DNA from: an uncultured Clostridium sp.
Lineage (GTDB): Bacteria > Bacillota > Clostridia > Clostridiales > Clostridiaceae
Assembly: GCF_910588715.1 (NCBI RefSeq)
Contig: NZ_CAJURG010000001.1
Coordinates: forward strand, 124,001 to 188,000
DNA length: 64,000 nt
Direction of reading: 5' to 3'
The notes under the pieces were generated by a model, which did not search any database, was not told the origin of the DNA, and saw nothing but the letters and a program-made list of their open reading frames with translations. A program made the translations under genes and the position numbers. Below, in pieces: positions 52,855 through 61,648 of this stretch (position 1 is its first letter; each line of letters opens with the position of its first letter).

Positions 52855-53301
52855 ATGAGTAATATGTTTGGAAGATTTAAAGAAATCATAGGACTTGGAG
52901 AATATGATGAGGAATTTGAAGAGTTAGAAGAAGTTGAAGAAGAGGAAGAAGTTGAAGAAGTGGAACCTATAATTTCAAAGCAAAGAGGAAATAAGGTAGT
53001 TAATATTCATAATTCAGCCTGTGCAAAAATTATGGTTGTTAAACCAGCTTCCTATGATGAAGCAAGAGAAATTGCAGATGCTATAAAAAATAGAAAGATA
53101 GTTTTAGTTAATACAACTTCAATGGAAACAAAAATAGCTCAAAGATTAGTAGATTTTATTAGTGGTGCATGTTGTGTATTAGGAGCACAGCTTCAAGAAG
53201 TTGAGCAAAGAGTATATTTACTTTCACCATCTAATGTAGAAGTTAGTAATGAATTAAGAAGTGAAATAAGTTCAAAAGCACTATTTAATTGGAATAAATA
53301 G
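52855..53301 (+). CDS. sepF: cell-division protein SepF
   Basis: A 148-aa protein. The N-terminal amphipathic membrane-binding helix (MSNMFGRFKEIIGL) is followed by an acidic linker (EEFEELEEVEEEEEVEEV) and the C-terminal SepF core (KIMVVKPASYDEAREIADAI to DFISGACCVLGAQLQEVEQR), which polymerises into arcs and anchors FtsZ. GGAGG precedes the ATG. yggT follows with overlapping signals. Confidence 0.93.
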   Translation: MSNMFGRFKEIIGLGEYDEEFEELEEVEEEEEVEEVEPIISKQRGNKVVNIHNSACAKIMVVKPASYDEAREIADAIKNRKIVLVNTTSMETKIAQRLVDFISGACCVLGAQLQEVEQRVYLLSPSNVEVSNELRSEISSKALFNWNK

Positions 53302-53304
53302 GAG

Positions 53305-53565
53305 GTGATTCCTATAGGAGTCATAAACAGTTTTTTATATTTATTATTTACTTTATTAGACATAAGTATTTTAGCTGAAGTAATACTTTCTTATATACCA
53401 AGCGTTAGAGAAAGTAATTTTTATAAAATTTTAGTATCTTTTAATAATCCAATTTTATCACCATTTAGAACTTTGCAAGAAAAATTGTTTGGAAGCATGA
53501 TGATAGATTTTGCACCACTATTAGCTATTGTAGTATTAAATTTTATTAGTGGTATTTTGATATAA
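53305..53565 (+). CDS. YggT/YlmG-family membrane protein (start uncertain)
   Basis: About 86 aa from a GTG at 53305, or 83 aa from an ATA at 53314. The GTG lies within the ribosome binding site TAGGAGGTGATT (53299-53310) and has no spacing to it, whereas ATA 53314 has an 8-nt spacing, so an ATA start is possible. Two hydrophobic helices, NSFLYLLFTLLDISILAEVILS and the C-terminal APLLAIVVLNFISGIL, bracket the family motif SFNNPILSPFRTLQ. Known YggT-family proteins are small membrane proteins of poorly known role linked to division and envelope. Confidence 0.8.
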   Translation: MIPIGVINSFLYLLFTLLDISILAEVILSYIPSVRESNFYKILVSFNNPILSPFRTLQEKLFGSMMIDFAPLLAIVVLNFISGILI

Positions 53566-53567
53566 AA

Positions 53568-54335
53568 ATGTTATCAAAAGAAGATGTTTTAAAAAATTTT
53601 TTAAGAGAAGATACTGAAGATGTTATAAAAGTTTATCAAGCTATGAGTTTAGCTTATAATAAAGGTATACCAAGTTTTACTAAGTTTTTCTGTAAGCCTA
53701 ATATTTGGATGTATTTTATCAAAAACTTTAGTAATAATAATTTTTTAGTTGAAGCAAAAGGTGCTTTTGAAGAATGTGATAGAAGAATATTATCATTTAA
53801 TAATATTTATTCAATTCCTTTTCCATATAAAATTATTAGAATTAATAATAAATCTAAATTTAATAATCTTTCACATAAAGATTATTTAGGAGCTATTATG
53901 GCTTTAGGGATAGAAAGGGAAAAGCTTGGAGATTTAAGGGTGATTGATAATTCTGCAATAGTTCCCGTATATGATGAAGTAGCTAACTATATTTTATATG
54001 AATTAAAAAATGTAGGTAAAGCACCTGTATCGATAGAAGAAATTACAGAGGATAATTTACCAATTAGTAATTTTTTAGAGGGAGTAATAATAGTACCTTC
54101 TCTTAGACTTGATAATATAGTTTCTAAATTAGCTAATATTTCAAGGGGAAAGGCTGTAGATATTATTGATAGTGGTAAGGTATTAATAGATTATTCTAAA
54201 TCTATAGATAAAAGTAAAGAAGTAAAAGATGGCCAAAGAGTAACGATTTCTGGAGTAGGAAAATTTATAATAAGGGAAATTGTTGGGAATACAAAAAGTG
54301 GAAGATATAAAGTTAAGATGAACAAATTTATATAG
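53568..54335 (+). CDS. ylmH: YlmH, S4-domain RNA-binding protein
   Basis: 255 aa. A conserved N-terminal region (LGIEREKLGDLRVID and VPVYDEVANYI) is followed by an S4 RNA-binding domain at about residues 180-245 (PSLRLDNIVSKLANISRGKA, KVLIDYSKS). YlmH/RqcP homologs bind the 50S P-site region during ribosome-associated quality control and help RqcH make alanine tails; RqcH is encoded at 57799-59538. A division link is suggested by position before divIVA. Starts 2 nt after the yggT stop. Confidence 0.88.
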   Translation: MLSKEDVLKNFLREDTEDVIKVYQAMSLAYNKGIPSFTKFFCKPNIWMYFIKNFSNNNFLVEAKGAFEECDRRILSFNNIYSIPFPYKIIRINNKSKFNNLSHKDYLGAIMALGIEREKLGDLRVIDNSAIVPVYDEVANYILYELKNVGKAPVSIEEITEDNLPISNFLEGVIIVPSLRLDNIVSKLANISRGKAVDIIDSGKVLIDYSKSIDKSKEVKDGQRVTISGVGKFIIREIVGNTKSGRYKVKMNKFI

Positions 54336-54349
54336 AAGAGGTGGATGGA

Positions 54350-54952
54350 ATGAAATTAAGTCCTACAGATATAAACAATAAGGAATTTAAAAAGGGAATA
54401 AGAGGATATTCAATTGATGAAGTAGATGAATTCCTAGATAAAATTGTTGAAAGTTACGAAGAAATTTTTAAGGAAAATGAAATATTAAAAGAAAATTTAA
54501 GCAGAGTAAATGAAAAACTTGATCACTATGAAAAATTAGAGGCAACTATACAAAATACTTTATTATTAGCACAAAATGCTGCCGATCAAGCTAAACAGAG
54601 TTCAGAAAAGCAAGCAGAATTAATTATTGGAAATGCTAATGAAACAGCTCAAAGAATATTAGATAAGGCTCATGGTGATGTTATAGCTATAAATGATGAA
54701 TATGAAAGAGTGAGAGAAGAATTTATAAAATTTAGAGCTAAGTTTAGAGGGTTTATGAATACTCAACTTCAAACATTTGATGAATTAGAAAAAGATTTAA
54801 CAAAAAATTATAATGTATCACAAACAGTTGATCAGTATGAATTACATGAAAAAGAAGCAGAAATCTATAATGAGTCTGAAAAGGACGAGTTTAAAATTGA
54901 GGATTTAAACGACGATATAGATGCTATAAAAAAATTCTATTCAAATAACTAA
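54350..54952 (+). CDS. divIVA: DivIVA-domain cell-division/polarity protein
   Basis: 200 aa from ATG 54350 (GAGGTGG before it; the GTG at 54341 lies in that site). SPTDINNKEFKKGIRGYS, then DEVDEFLDKIVESYEEIF, is the DivIVA membrane-curvature-sensing N-terminus. A long coiled coil follows, about residues 40-170. DivIVA assembles at poles and septa and directs division-site placement and spore polarity. A hairpin with weak T-tail ends the transcript. Confidence 0.92.
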   Translation: MKLSPTDINNKEFKKGIRGYSIDEVDEFLDKIVESYEEIFKENEILKENLSRVNEKLDHYEKLEATIQNTLLLAQNAADQAKQSSEKQAELIIGNANETAQRILDKAHGDVIAINDEYERVREEFIKFRAKFRGFMNTQLQTFDELEKDLTKNYNVSQTVDQYELHEKEAEIYNESEKDEFKIEDLNDDIDAIKKFYSNN

Positions 54953-54957
54953 TACAT

Positions 54958-54990
54958 ATAGGAGGCCGAGAATTTGGTCTCCTTTAGTTA
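54958..54990 (+). terminator. probable terminator after divIVA
   Basis: TAGGAGGCC and GGTCTCCTTTA pair with an 8-nt loop and one G-U; the T-tract is weak. Confidence 0.55.
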
Positions 54991-55020
54991 GTTTATTTAC
55001 ATTTATAATTAATACTGCTA

Positions 55021-55049
55021 TTGAGAATGATTTATTTATATATTATAAT
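55021..55049 (+). promoter_or_regulatory. rluD-pyrR-rlmL promoter
   Basis: TTGAGA, 17 nt, TATAAT, ending 44 nt before the rluD start. Confidence 0.8.
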
Positions 55050-55092
55050 GTCAAAAGAAAGTTATTCTTTATAAATAAACGGAGTAAAATAT

Positions 55093-56007
55093 ATGGAAAT
55101 TTTAAATTTTAATATTAATAGTGATGATGAAGGTCAAAGAATAGATAAATATTTATCAAATATTATTGAAGGTAAATCAAGATCATTTATTCAAGGATTA
55201 ATAGATGAAAAAAAAGTTAAAGCTAATAATAAAGTAATTAAGAGTAATTATAAAGTTAAAAAAGATGATTTTATTGAAGTTTGTCTTCCAGAACCTGTTG
55301 AACTTAATGTTTCTGCGGAAGAAATGAATTTAGATATTGTTTATGAAGATGAGGATTTATTAGTTATTAATAAGGAAAAGGGGATAGTGGTTCATCCAGC
55401 TCCTGGCAACTATACTGGAACTTTAGTAAATGGTATATTACATCATTGTAGTGATTTATCTGGAATTAATGGTGTTATAAGACCAGGAATTGTACATAGA
55501 ATAGACAAAGATACCTCTGGAATACTTGTAATTGCAAAAAATGATGAAGCACATAATGATTTAGCAGCACAATTTAAGAAGCATTCAATAAAAAGAGAAT
55601 ATTATGCCTTAGTAGAAGGTAAATTTAGCAATACAAATGGTAGTGTTGATAAGCCTATTGGTAGAGATAAAAAAGAAAGAATAAAAATGGCAGTTAACCC
55701 TGATGGTAAAAGAGCAGTAACTCACTATGAAGTTTTAGAGCAATATGATAAGGGTGTATCCCTTGTTAAATGTACTTTAGAAACTGGAAGAACGCATCAA
55801 ATTAGAGTTCATATGGCATCTATTGGTCATCCATTAGTTGGAGATTTAGTTTATGGATATAAAAGACAAAAATTTAATTTAGAAGGTCAAGCACTTCATG
55901 CTAAAACTTTAGGTTTTATTCATCCTAGAACTAAGGAGTATATGGAGTTTAAGTCTGAACTACCTGATTATTTTAAAAAATTACTAGATAAATTAAGAGG
56001 AATGTAA
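55093..56007 (+). CDS. rluD: RluA-family 23S rRNA pseudouridine synthase (RluD type)
   Basis: 304 aa. The S4 domain is N-terminal (QRIDKYLSNIIEGKSRSFIQ). The RluA-type catalytic domain has HRIDKDTSGILVIAKND, where Asp (in RIDKDTSG) is catalytic, KREYYALVEG and TGRTHQIRVHMASIGHPLVGD. RluD modifies helix 69 of 23S rRNA, though the exact target cannot be deduced for this family member. lspA, which sits before it in many Firmicutes, is missing here. pyrR follows 13 nt later. Confidence 0.9.
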   Translation: MEILNFNINSDDEGQRIDKYLSNIIEGKSRSFIQGLIDEKKVKANNKVIKSNYKVKKDDFIEVCLPEPVELNVSAEEMNLDIVYEDEDLLVINKEKGIVVHPAPGNYTGTLVNGILHHCSDLSGINGVIRPGIVHRIDKDTSGILVIAKNDEAHNDLAAQFKKHSIKREYYALVEGKFSNTNGSVDKPIGRDKKERIKMAVNPDGKRAVTHYEVLEQYDKGVSLVKCTLETGRTHQIRVHMASIGHPLVGDLVYGYKRQKFNLEGQALHAKTLGFIHPRTKEYMEFKSELPDYFKKLLDKLRGM

Positions 56008-56020
56008 GGAGTTTATTTTT

Positions 56021-56557
56021 ATGAAATTAAAAGCTAATTTATTAGATGATAATGCAATTAGAAGAAGTTTAGTTAGAATTTCTCATGAAATTATTGAAAA
56101 AAATAAAGGTGTAGAAGAGATCGTATTAATAGGAATAAAAAGAAGAGGATATCCATTAGCAAAAAGAATTGCTGAAAATATTGAAAAAATAGAAGGTGTT
56201 TCTGTTGAAGTTGGATATGTTGATATAAGCCTTTATAGAGATGATATTACTGAAATTGAGGAAAGTGTTAAATTAAATTCAGTTGATTTAGGTGTTGAAG
56301 TAAAGGGTAAAAAGGTTATATTAGTAGATGATGTATTATTTACTTGTAGAACAGTTAGAGCAGCTATTGAGGCTATTATAGATAGAGGAAGACCATTATC
56401 AATTCAACTTGCAGTTCTTATAGATAGAGGTCATAAAGAACTACCAATTAGAGCTGATTATGTAGGTAAAAATATACCAACATCAAAAACTGAGATAGTG
56501 GCAGTAGAAATAAATGAAATAGACGGAAATGATTCAGTTAAAATATATGAATCATAA
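56021..56557 (+). CDS. pyrR: bifunctional pyr regulator / uracil phosphoribosyltransferase PyrR
   Basis: 178 aa, full length. IVLIGIKRRGYPLAKRI is the N-terminal loop, YRDDITEIEE-type loop follows, and VILVDDVLFTCRTVRAA is the PRPP motif (D103, D104). In PyrR the motif normally reads DDVLYTGRT; here Gly is replaced by Cys (C109), which may alter nucleotide binding. PyrR binds pyr mRNA with UMP and causes attenuation. No pyr biosynthetic gene or pyr attenuator is near, so it regulates in trans or may have a moonlighting role. Confidence 0.9.
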   Translation: MKLKANLLDDNAIRRSLVRISHEIIEKNKGVEEIVLIGIKRRGYPLAKRIAENIEKIEGVSVEVGYVDISLYRDDITEIEESVKLNSVDLGVEVKGKKVILVDDVLFTCRTVRAAIEAIIDRGRPLSIQLAVLIDRGHKELPIRADYVGKNIPTSKTEIVAVEINEIDGNDSVKIYES

Positions 56558-56573
56558 AAGGAGAAAATAAAAA

Positions 56574-57731
56574 ATGGATTATAATTTAGTGGCTACAACT
56601 ACTTTTGGATTAGAAGGAATTACAGCAAAAGAACTTAAAGCATTAGGATATGAAGAGTTAAAAGTTGAAAATGGTAAGGTGCATTTTTCAGGGGATGAAA
56701 TGGATATTGCTATTGCTAATGTGCATTTAAGAACAGCAGATAGAGTCTTTATAAAGATGGCAGAATTTGAAGCAAGGAGCTTTGAAGAACTTTTTCAAGG
56801 CACTAAAAAAGTTAAGTGGAGTGAAATTATTCCTAAAGATGGAGTTATGCATGTGGTAGGTAAATCTGTTAAGTCAACTCTTTTTAGTGTGCCAGATTGT
56901 CAATCCATTGTAAAAAAAGCAATAGTTACAAGTATGAGCGAAGATTATGGAGTAAATCACTTTAGTGAAGATGGACCAGTTTATAAAATAGAAGTATCAA
57001 TACTAAAAGATGTAGTAACATTATCTATTGATACAAGTGGAGTAGGATTACATAAAAGAGGATATAGAGAAGAGGCTGGTATAGCACCATTAAAAGAAAC
57101 CTTAGCAGCAGCTTTAGTTTTAATTTCTAGATGGAAAGAAGATTATACTTTAGTTGATCCTTTTTGTGGGTCAGGTACTATATTAATAGAAGCAGCTATG
57201 ATAATGCAAAATATAGCTCCAGGGCTTTTTAGAAAGTTTGTATCAGAATCATGGCCAACTATAGGTTCTGATATATATGAGCAGGTTAAAGAAGGAGCAG
57301 AAAGATCTATAAAAAATAAAAATATAAAACTTATAGGTTATGATATAGATGGAAGAATGCTTAAAATTGCAAGAAGTAACTCTCAAAAAGCTGGAGTTTC
57401 TAAATATATTGAATTTCAAAAGAGAGATTTTAAACAATTTTCAAGTAGTGAAAAAAATGCTTTTATTATAACTAATCCTCCGTATGGAGAAAGATTAGGG
57501 GAAAAAAGAGAAGTTGAAGAGCTTTATAAGTATTTAGGTATGAATAAAAGAAAATTAGATACATGGGATTTTAATATTTTAACTTCATATGAAGGGTTTG
57601 AAACACCGTTTGGAAGAAAAGCTACTAAAAATAGAAAGTTATACAATGGAAAATTAAAATGTTATTATTATCAATACTTTGATAATGAAAAAATAAAAAA
57701 TCATGGAGATATGGTTGTTAATCATATTTAA
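56574..57731 (+). CDS. THUMP-domain 23S rRNA methyltransferase, RlmL/YpsC type
   Basis: 385 aa. An N-terminal ferredoxin-like/THUMP part (ATTTFGLEGITAKEL, RTADRVFIKMAEFEA, VPDCQSIVKKAI) binds RNA. The C-terminal Rossmann methyltransferase has LVDPFCGSGTILIEAAMI (SAM loop) and TNPPYGERLG (the N-methyltransferase NPPY motif). The family methylates guanine N2 in 23S rRNA (G2445 in E. coli). The E. coli protein has a second methyltransferase half that is absent here, as usual in Firmicutes. Last gene of the rluD transcript. Confidence 0.88.
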   Translation: MDYNLVATTTFGLEGITAKELKALGYEELKVENGKVHFSGDEMDIAIANVHLRTADRVFIKMAEFEARSFEELFQGTKKVKWSEIIPKDGVMHVVGKSVKSTLFSVPDCQSIVKKAIVTSMSEDYGVNHFSEDGPVYKIEVSILKDVVTLSIDTSGVGLHKRGYREEAGIAPLKETLAAALVLISRWKEDYTLVDPFCGSGTILIEAAMIMQNIAPGLFRKFVSESWPTIGSDIYEQVKEGAERSIKNKNIKLIGYDIDGRMLKIARSNSQKAGVSKYIEFQKRDFKQFSSSEKNAFIITNPPYGERLGEKREVEELYKYLGMNKRKLDTWDFNILTSYEGFETPFGRKATKNRKLYNGKLKCYYYQYFDNEKIKNHGDMVVNHI

Positions 57732-57738
57732 TAATTAA

Positions 57739-57782
57739 AATAAAGATGATAAAATTTATATTTAATTTTATCATCTTTATTA
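57739..57782. terminator. bidirectional terminator between rlmL-type gene and rqcH
   Basis: AATAAAGATGATAAAATT and AATTTTATCATCTTTATT, 18 bp, T-rich on both strands. Confidence 0.92.
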
Positions 57783-57798
57783 ATTTTATAAAATAAAA

Positions 57799-59538
57799 TT
57801 ATATTTTTTCAATTTTTAGGTTATTAAATTCTGACGGTTCTACATACATTGTGTAATTAGTATGATAAATAACCATTCCAGGGTTTGCTCCATTTGGTTT
57901 TTTTAAGTTTTTAACTAAAGTATAATCAACTGGAACTTTTGAGGAATCTTTAGCTTTGCTATAATGTGCAGCTATGGTTGCTGCTTCTACTAATGTATTA
58001 TCTGGAATATTATTTGAACAAATAATAACATGAGAACCAGGAATATTTTTTGTGTGAAGCCACATAAAGTTTTTATTTGCAAATTTTAAAGAAAGATAAT
58101 CATTTTGAATATTATTTTTACCAACAAAAATATCTATTCCATCTGATGAAATATAGTGTATTGGTTTAGATGATTTAGCTTTTTTAGAAGACTTTCCATT
58201 AGCTTTTCTTTTTCTTACATAGCCTGTAGAAATTAATTCTTCTTTTATATCATCAATTTCAGAATAGCTTTCACAATTTTCTATATTTGTTAATACAGAA
58301 TATAAATATTGCAATTCTTCATTATTTTTTTCAAGTTGCTCTATAGCAGATTCTTCAGATTTTTTTAGCTTATTATATTTTTTATAATAACTTTGAATAT
58401 TTTCAGATGGAGTTTTATTTTCATCTAAAGGAATAGTTATTTCTTCACCTTTTTCACTAAAGAAGTTAAATGTAGTAAAATCTCTATCTCCTTTTTTTAT
58501 ACTATATATATATGATGTTAATAAATCACCTTTAATTTTAAAGTTATCTTTATCTTCACATTTTTTTAAAACATCATTTAATTTGTTTTCTTTTTTTATA
58601 CATCTATCTATATTTGTTATAACAAGTTTCTGTAGATTTACAGAACGTCCTTTAATACGTTCTTGCTTATCTTTTTCTAAATAATATTTATCCATTAACT
58701 CATGAATATTTTCTAACACTTCAAAAGAAAAGTTATTTTCTAATTGATTTAATTGTGTAACATAAAAGTCAATATAATTCCCATTTTCATCTTTATAAAT
58801 TTTAAAACTTTCATTATCTAAAAGAGTATTTAAGAAGTCATTAATAAAGTTATAAATATTTTGTGGTGAAAAATCCGTATATTTTTTATTATATTCAATG
58901 AATAAATGTTCAGATAATGGTTTGCTTATTCCTGTAAAGCAAGAAACAAAGAAATTTTTGTTAAAAATTATGGAATTTTTATTCACAAAGTCCTGTAAAG
59001 TGGTATCATTAAAAGAGAACGGATTAATTTTAGTTGATTTTGGGGGATATTTATAGTCTATACCAGGATATAAAACTCTATAACTATTCATAGAAGGAGA
59101 TATATGTTTTATACATTCCATTATTTTATTATCTCTTTCTCTAACAAGAGTAATATTACTATGTCTTCCCATAATTTCAACAATTAAACTATAAATGCTA
59201 TTAAAGCCTAATTCATCAGAAGATTCAATTAAGAATTTAACTATTCTATCACCTTCTTGTTGAATAATATCTATAATTCTACCACCAATTAAATATTTTC
59301 TAAGAACCATAGTAAACATTGGTGCTTGAAGTGGATTTGATTTACTAACTGTAGTTAAGTTAAATCTAGGATATTTTGGTGATGCAGATATTAAAAGTTT
59401 TAAGTTTTTTCGTTCTTTTCTTAATGTTATTATTATTTCATCCTTTTCGGGTTGATTTATTTTATCAATTTTGGAATTTAATATTGATTTTTTTAAATCT
59501 TGCACTAAACTATATAAGTAGATACCGTCTATTGCCAT
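57799..59538 (-). CDS. rqcH: RqcH (NFACT protein), ribosome quality-control Ala-tail factor
   Basis: 579 aa. NFACT-N, helical coiled-coil middle (about 280-400) and NFACT-R domain (HYISSDGIDIFVGKNN, FMWLHTKNIPGSHVIICS) are in the usual order. D97 and R98 (in QEGDRIVKF) occupy the positions shown to be essential in Bacillus RqcH for Ala-tRNA handling, and EIMGRHSNITLV is the N-domain signature. It binds stalled 50S-peptidyl-tRNA and adds C-terminal Ala tails; older names are FbpA/fibronectin-binding. The ATG at 59538 has AAAGGATG before it. YlmH, its cofactor, is encoded at 53568-54335. Confidence 0.92.
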   Translation of the reverse strand: MAIDGIYLYSLVQDLKKSILNSKIDKINQPEKDEIIITLRKERKNLKLLISASPKYPRFNLTTVSKSNPLQAPMFTMVLRKYLIGGRIIDIIQQEGDRIVKFLIESSDELGFNSIYSLIVEIMGRHSNITLVRERDNKIMECIKHISPSMNSYRVLYPGIDYKYPPKSTKINPFSFNDTTLQDFVNKNSIIFNKNFFVSCFTGISKPLSEHLFIEYNKKYTDFSPQNIYNFINDFLNTLLDNESFKIYKDENGNYIDFYVTQLNQLENNFSFEVLENIHELMDKYYLEKDKQERIKGRSVNLQKLVITNIDRCIKKENKLNDVLKKCEDKDNFKIKGDLLTSYIYSIKKGDRDFTTFNFFSEKGEEITIPLDENKTPSENIQSYYKKYNKLKKSEESAIEQLEKNNEELQYLYSVLTNIENCESYSEIDDIKEELISTGYVRKRKANGKSSKKAKSSKPIHYISSDGIDIFVGKNNIQNDYLSLKFANKNFMWLHTKNIPGSHVIICSNNIPDNTLVEAATIAAHYSKAKDSSKVPVDYTLVKNLKKPNGANPGMVIYHTNYTMYVEPSEFNNLKIEKI

Positions 59539-59572
59539 AAATGTCATCCTTTCTTTAGTATTAATTAAAGTA

Positions 59573-59601
59573 AGTATATCATTAATTTATGTATTAGTAA
59601 A
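59573..59601 (-). promoter_or_regulatory. rqcH promoter
   Basis: On the minus strand TTTACT, 17 nt, TATACT, about 35 nt upstream of the rqcH start. The gap is shared with divergent dapF. Confidence 0.65.
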
Positions 59602-59627
59602 ACGGTTATAAAATGGAGGAGAAAATT

Positions 59628-60449
59628 ATGGAATTTGTAAAAATGCATGGTACAGGAAACGATTTTATTTTTTTATTAGATTTAGATAATAAATATGTTG
59701 GACAAGAAAGTAAATTGGCTAGAAAGCTTTGTCATAGAAGATTTGGAATTGGAGCAGATGGTATAGTTTTAGTTAGAAAGTCTCATATAGCAGATGTAAA
59801 AATGGTAATAGTAAATAGTGATGGTTCATCGGCAAATATGTGCGGAAATGCAATTAGATGCTTTGGAAAATATGTTTTCGAAAATAATATTATAAATAAA
59901 AAAATAATTACTGTTGAAACTGGTGATGGTGTAAAAGAATTAGAATTAAGTATAAATAATGATAAGAGAGTTGAGACAGTAAAGGTATATATGGGGGAAA
60001 TATCTTTTGATGGTTCATTAATACCATTAAAAAATAAGGATAAGTTAATAGATGAAGATATAGTTATTAACGGAAAAAATTATAGAGTTTCTTCTATATT
60101 AGTAGGGGTTCCTCATACAGTTGTTTTCATAGATGATGAAAATTATGATGTTGCAGAAGGAAAGTATATAGAAAAATATGAACTTTTTGAAGAAGGTACA
60201 AATGTTAATTTTGTTAAAGTAATTGATGATGAGAATATTTTGGTTAAAACATGGGAAAGAGGGGCTGGTGCAACTTATTCATGTGGAACTGGATGTTCAG
60301 CATCTGTTGTTATATGTAATAAATTAAATTTAACTAAGGAAAAAGTTAATGTTAAAGTACCAGGTGGAATGTTAAGAATAGAATTAGAGGGAAGTTCTAT
60401 TTATATGATTGGAGATGCAGAATTTATTTGTCGTGGTGAAGCATATTAA
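59628..60449 (+). CDS. dapF: diaminopimelate epimerase
   Basis: 273 aa. The two catalytic cysteines are visible: C72 in NMCGNAIRCFGKY and the second in TYSCGTGCSASVV near residue 215. MEFVKMHGTGNDFIF is the conserved N-terminus, so ATG 59628 is the right start (GGAGGAG upstream). It turns LL- to meso-diaminopimelate for lysine and peptidoglycan, implying a meso-DAP pathway in this organism. The following lipoprotein gene is probably co-transcribed. Confidence 0.96.
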   Translation: MEFVKMHGTGNDFIFLLDLDNKYVGQESKLARKLCHRRFGIGADGIVLVRKSHIADVKMVIVNSDGSSANMCGNAIRCFGKYVFENNIINKKIITVETGDGVKELELSINNDKRVETVKVYMGEISFDGSLIPLKNKDKLIDEDIVINGKNYRVSSILVGVPHTVVFIDDENYDVAEGKYIEKYELFEEGTNVNFVKVIDDENILVKTWERGAGATYSCGTGCSASVVICNKLNLTKEKVNVKVPGGMLRIELEGSSIYMIGDAEFICRGEAY

Positions 60450-60464
60450 AAGAGGAAAAGATAA

Positions 60465-61460
60465 ATGATAAACAAAAAGTTAAAAAGATTAATTATTATA
60501 ATTCAAATTATGATTACTAGTATATTTTTTTTAGGATGTAAAAGTGAAGAAATAAAAGAGTTAAATAATATAAAATTAAATAAGGGTGCTTTTGTAAATG
60601 AAAGCACCAGTTTTGAAACTTTTAATTTAAATTCTAAAAATATATATGAAAAAATAGAAACAAAAGATAAATTAATAAATAATTTTAATGAAAATTCTAA
60701 TACATATACCTTTTATAAGGACAATAGCTTTTATGTAAATTATAATTCTAAAGATATAAAGATAAATCATAATAAAATAACAAACTTGAAGATTTCTGAA
60801 GATGGAAATTATATATTTTATTTTATAAATGAGGAATATTTAGAACCAGCAATCATGGATTTAAAAAATGAAAAAGAAATACTTTTAAAAAATAAAGCTG
60901 TAATTTCAGGGAAATTTATTGATTGGATAACAGATAGCAAGTTAGCTTATTATGGTGCTGATACAGAAAATAAAACAGCAGGAATTTTTATTTATGATAT
61001 AAAAACTAATGAAGAAAAAAATATATATAAAATTAGCAATGGTTATGTGAAATTTTTAAAGCATATAGATAATGGGTTGGTTTTAGTAGAAGAACATTAT
61101 GAAAAAGATACTGTTTTAAAAATTATTAACGAAAATGGAGAAGTAAATGAAATATCAAGAGAGGTTATAGATATTAATGACATAGAATTTGTTAATAATA
61201 AATTGTATTTATTAGGAAGAGTAAAAAATAATAATTATTCTATTTATGAGCTTGATAATGGTACAATAAGAAGATTGATTTTTGATTTTCCAAATGTAGT
61301 TTATGCAGAAAAGGGTTTATCAGTTAATGAAAATGGAGAAATATTATTTGTGGGAAGCACATCAAGTGGACAATCAGAACATTTATATAAATATTCAAAT
61401 GGAACTGTAATTTTAGTTAATGATAATATTAAAAATTGTAACTTTATAGATATTAATTAA
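60465..61460 (+). CDS. putative lipoprotein with beta-propeller-like repeats
   Basis: 331 aa. The signal peptide ends in the lipobox FFLGC at about residue 25, so the protein is membrane-anchored outside. Repeated segments such as ISEDGNYIFYFINEEY, DSKLAYYGADTENK and NENGEILFVGSTSS are spaced like blades of a TolB/WD40-type propeller. No functional relative is recognised. It lies 15 nt after dapF and before a terminator. Confidence 0.7.
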   Translation: MINKKLKRLIIIIQIMITSIFFLGCKSEEIKELNNIKLNKGAFVNESTSFETFNLNSKNIYEKIETKDKLINNFNENSNTYTFYKDNSFYVNYNSKDIKINHNKITNLKISEDGNYIFYFINEEYLEPAIMDLKNEKEILLKNKAVISGKFIDWITDSKLAYYGADTENKTAGIFIYDIKTNEEKNIYKISNGYVKFLKHIDNGLVLVEEHYEKDTVLKIINENGEVNEISREVIDINDIEFVNNKLYLLGRVKNNNYSIYELDNGTIRRLIFDFPNVVYAEKGLSVNENGEILFVGSTSSGQSEHLYKYSNGTVILVNDNIKNCNFIDIN

Positions 61461-61496
61461 AAGAATTTAGGATTTTTCCTAAATTCTTTTTTGTTT
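61459..61496 (+). terminator. Rho-independent terminator after the lipoprotein
   Basis: AAAAGAATTTAGG and CCTAAATTCTTTT, 5-nt loop, T-tail. Confidence 0.92.
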
Positions 61497-61648
61497 TAAC
61501 TATATTATAGGAAATAGGAATTAGTTTAATGTTTTAATTACTTAAAATTAGGATATAAATTTATAATATTTTACAAAAATAAAAATAATTAGAAAAATGC
61601 GAATAAAATAAAAAGTTAATGGAAAGTTTTATTAATGGTGGTGAGTAA

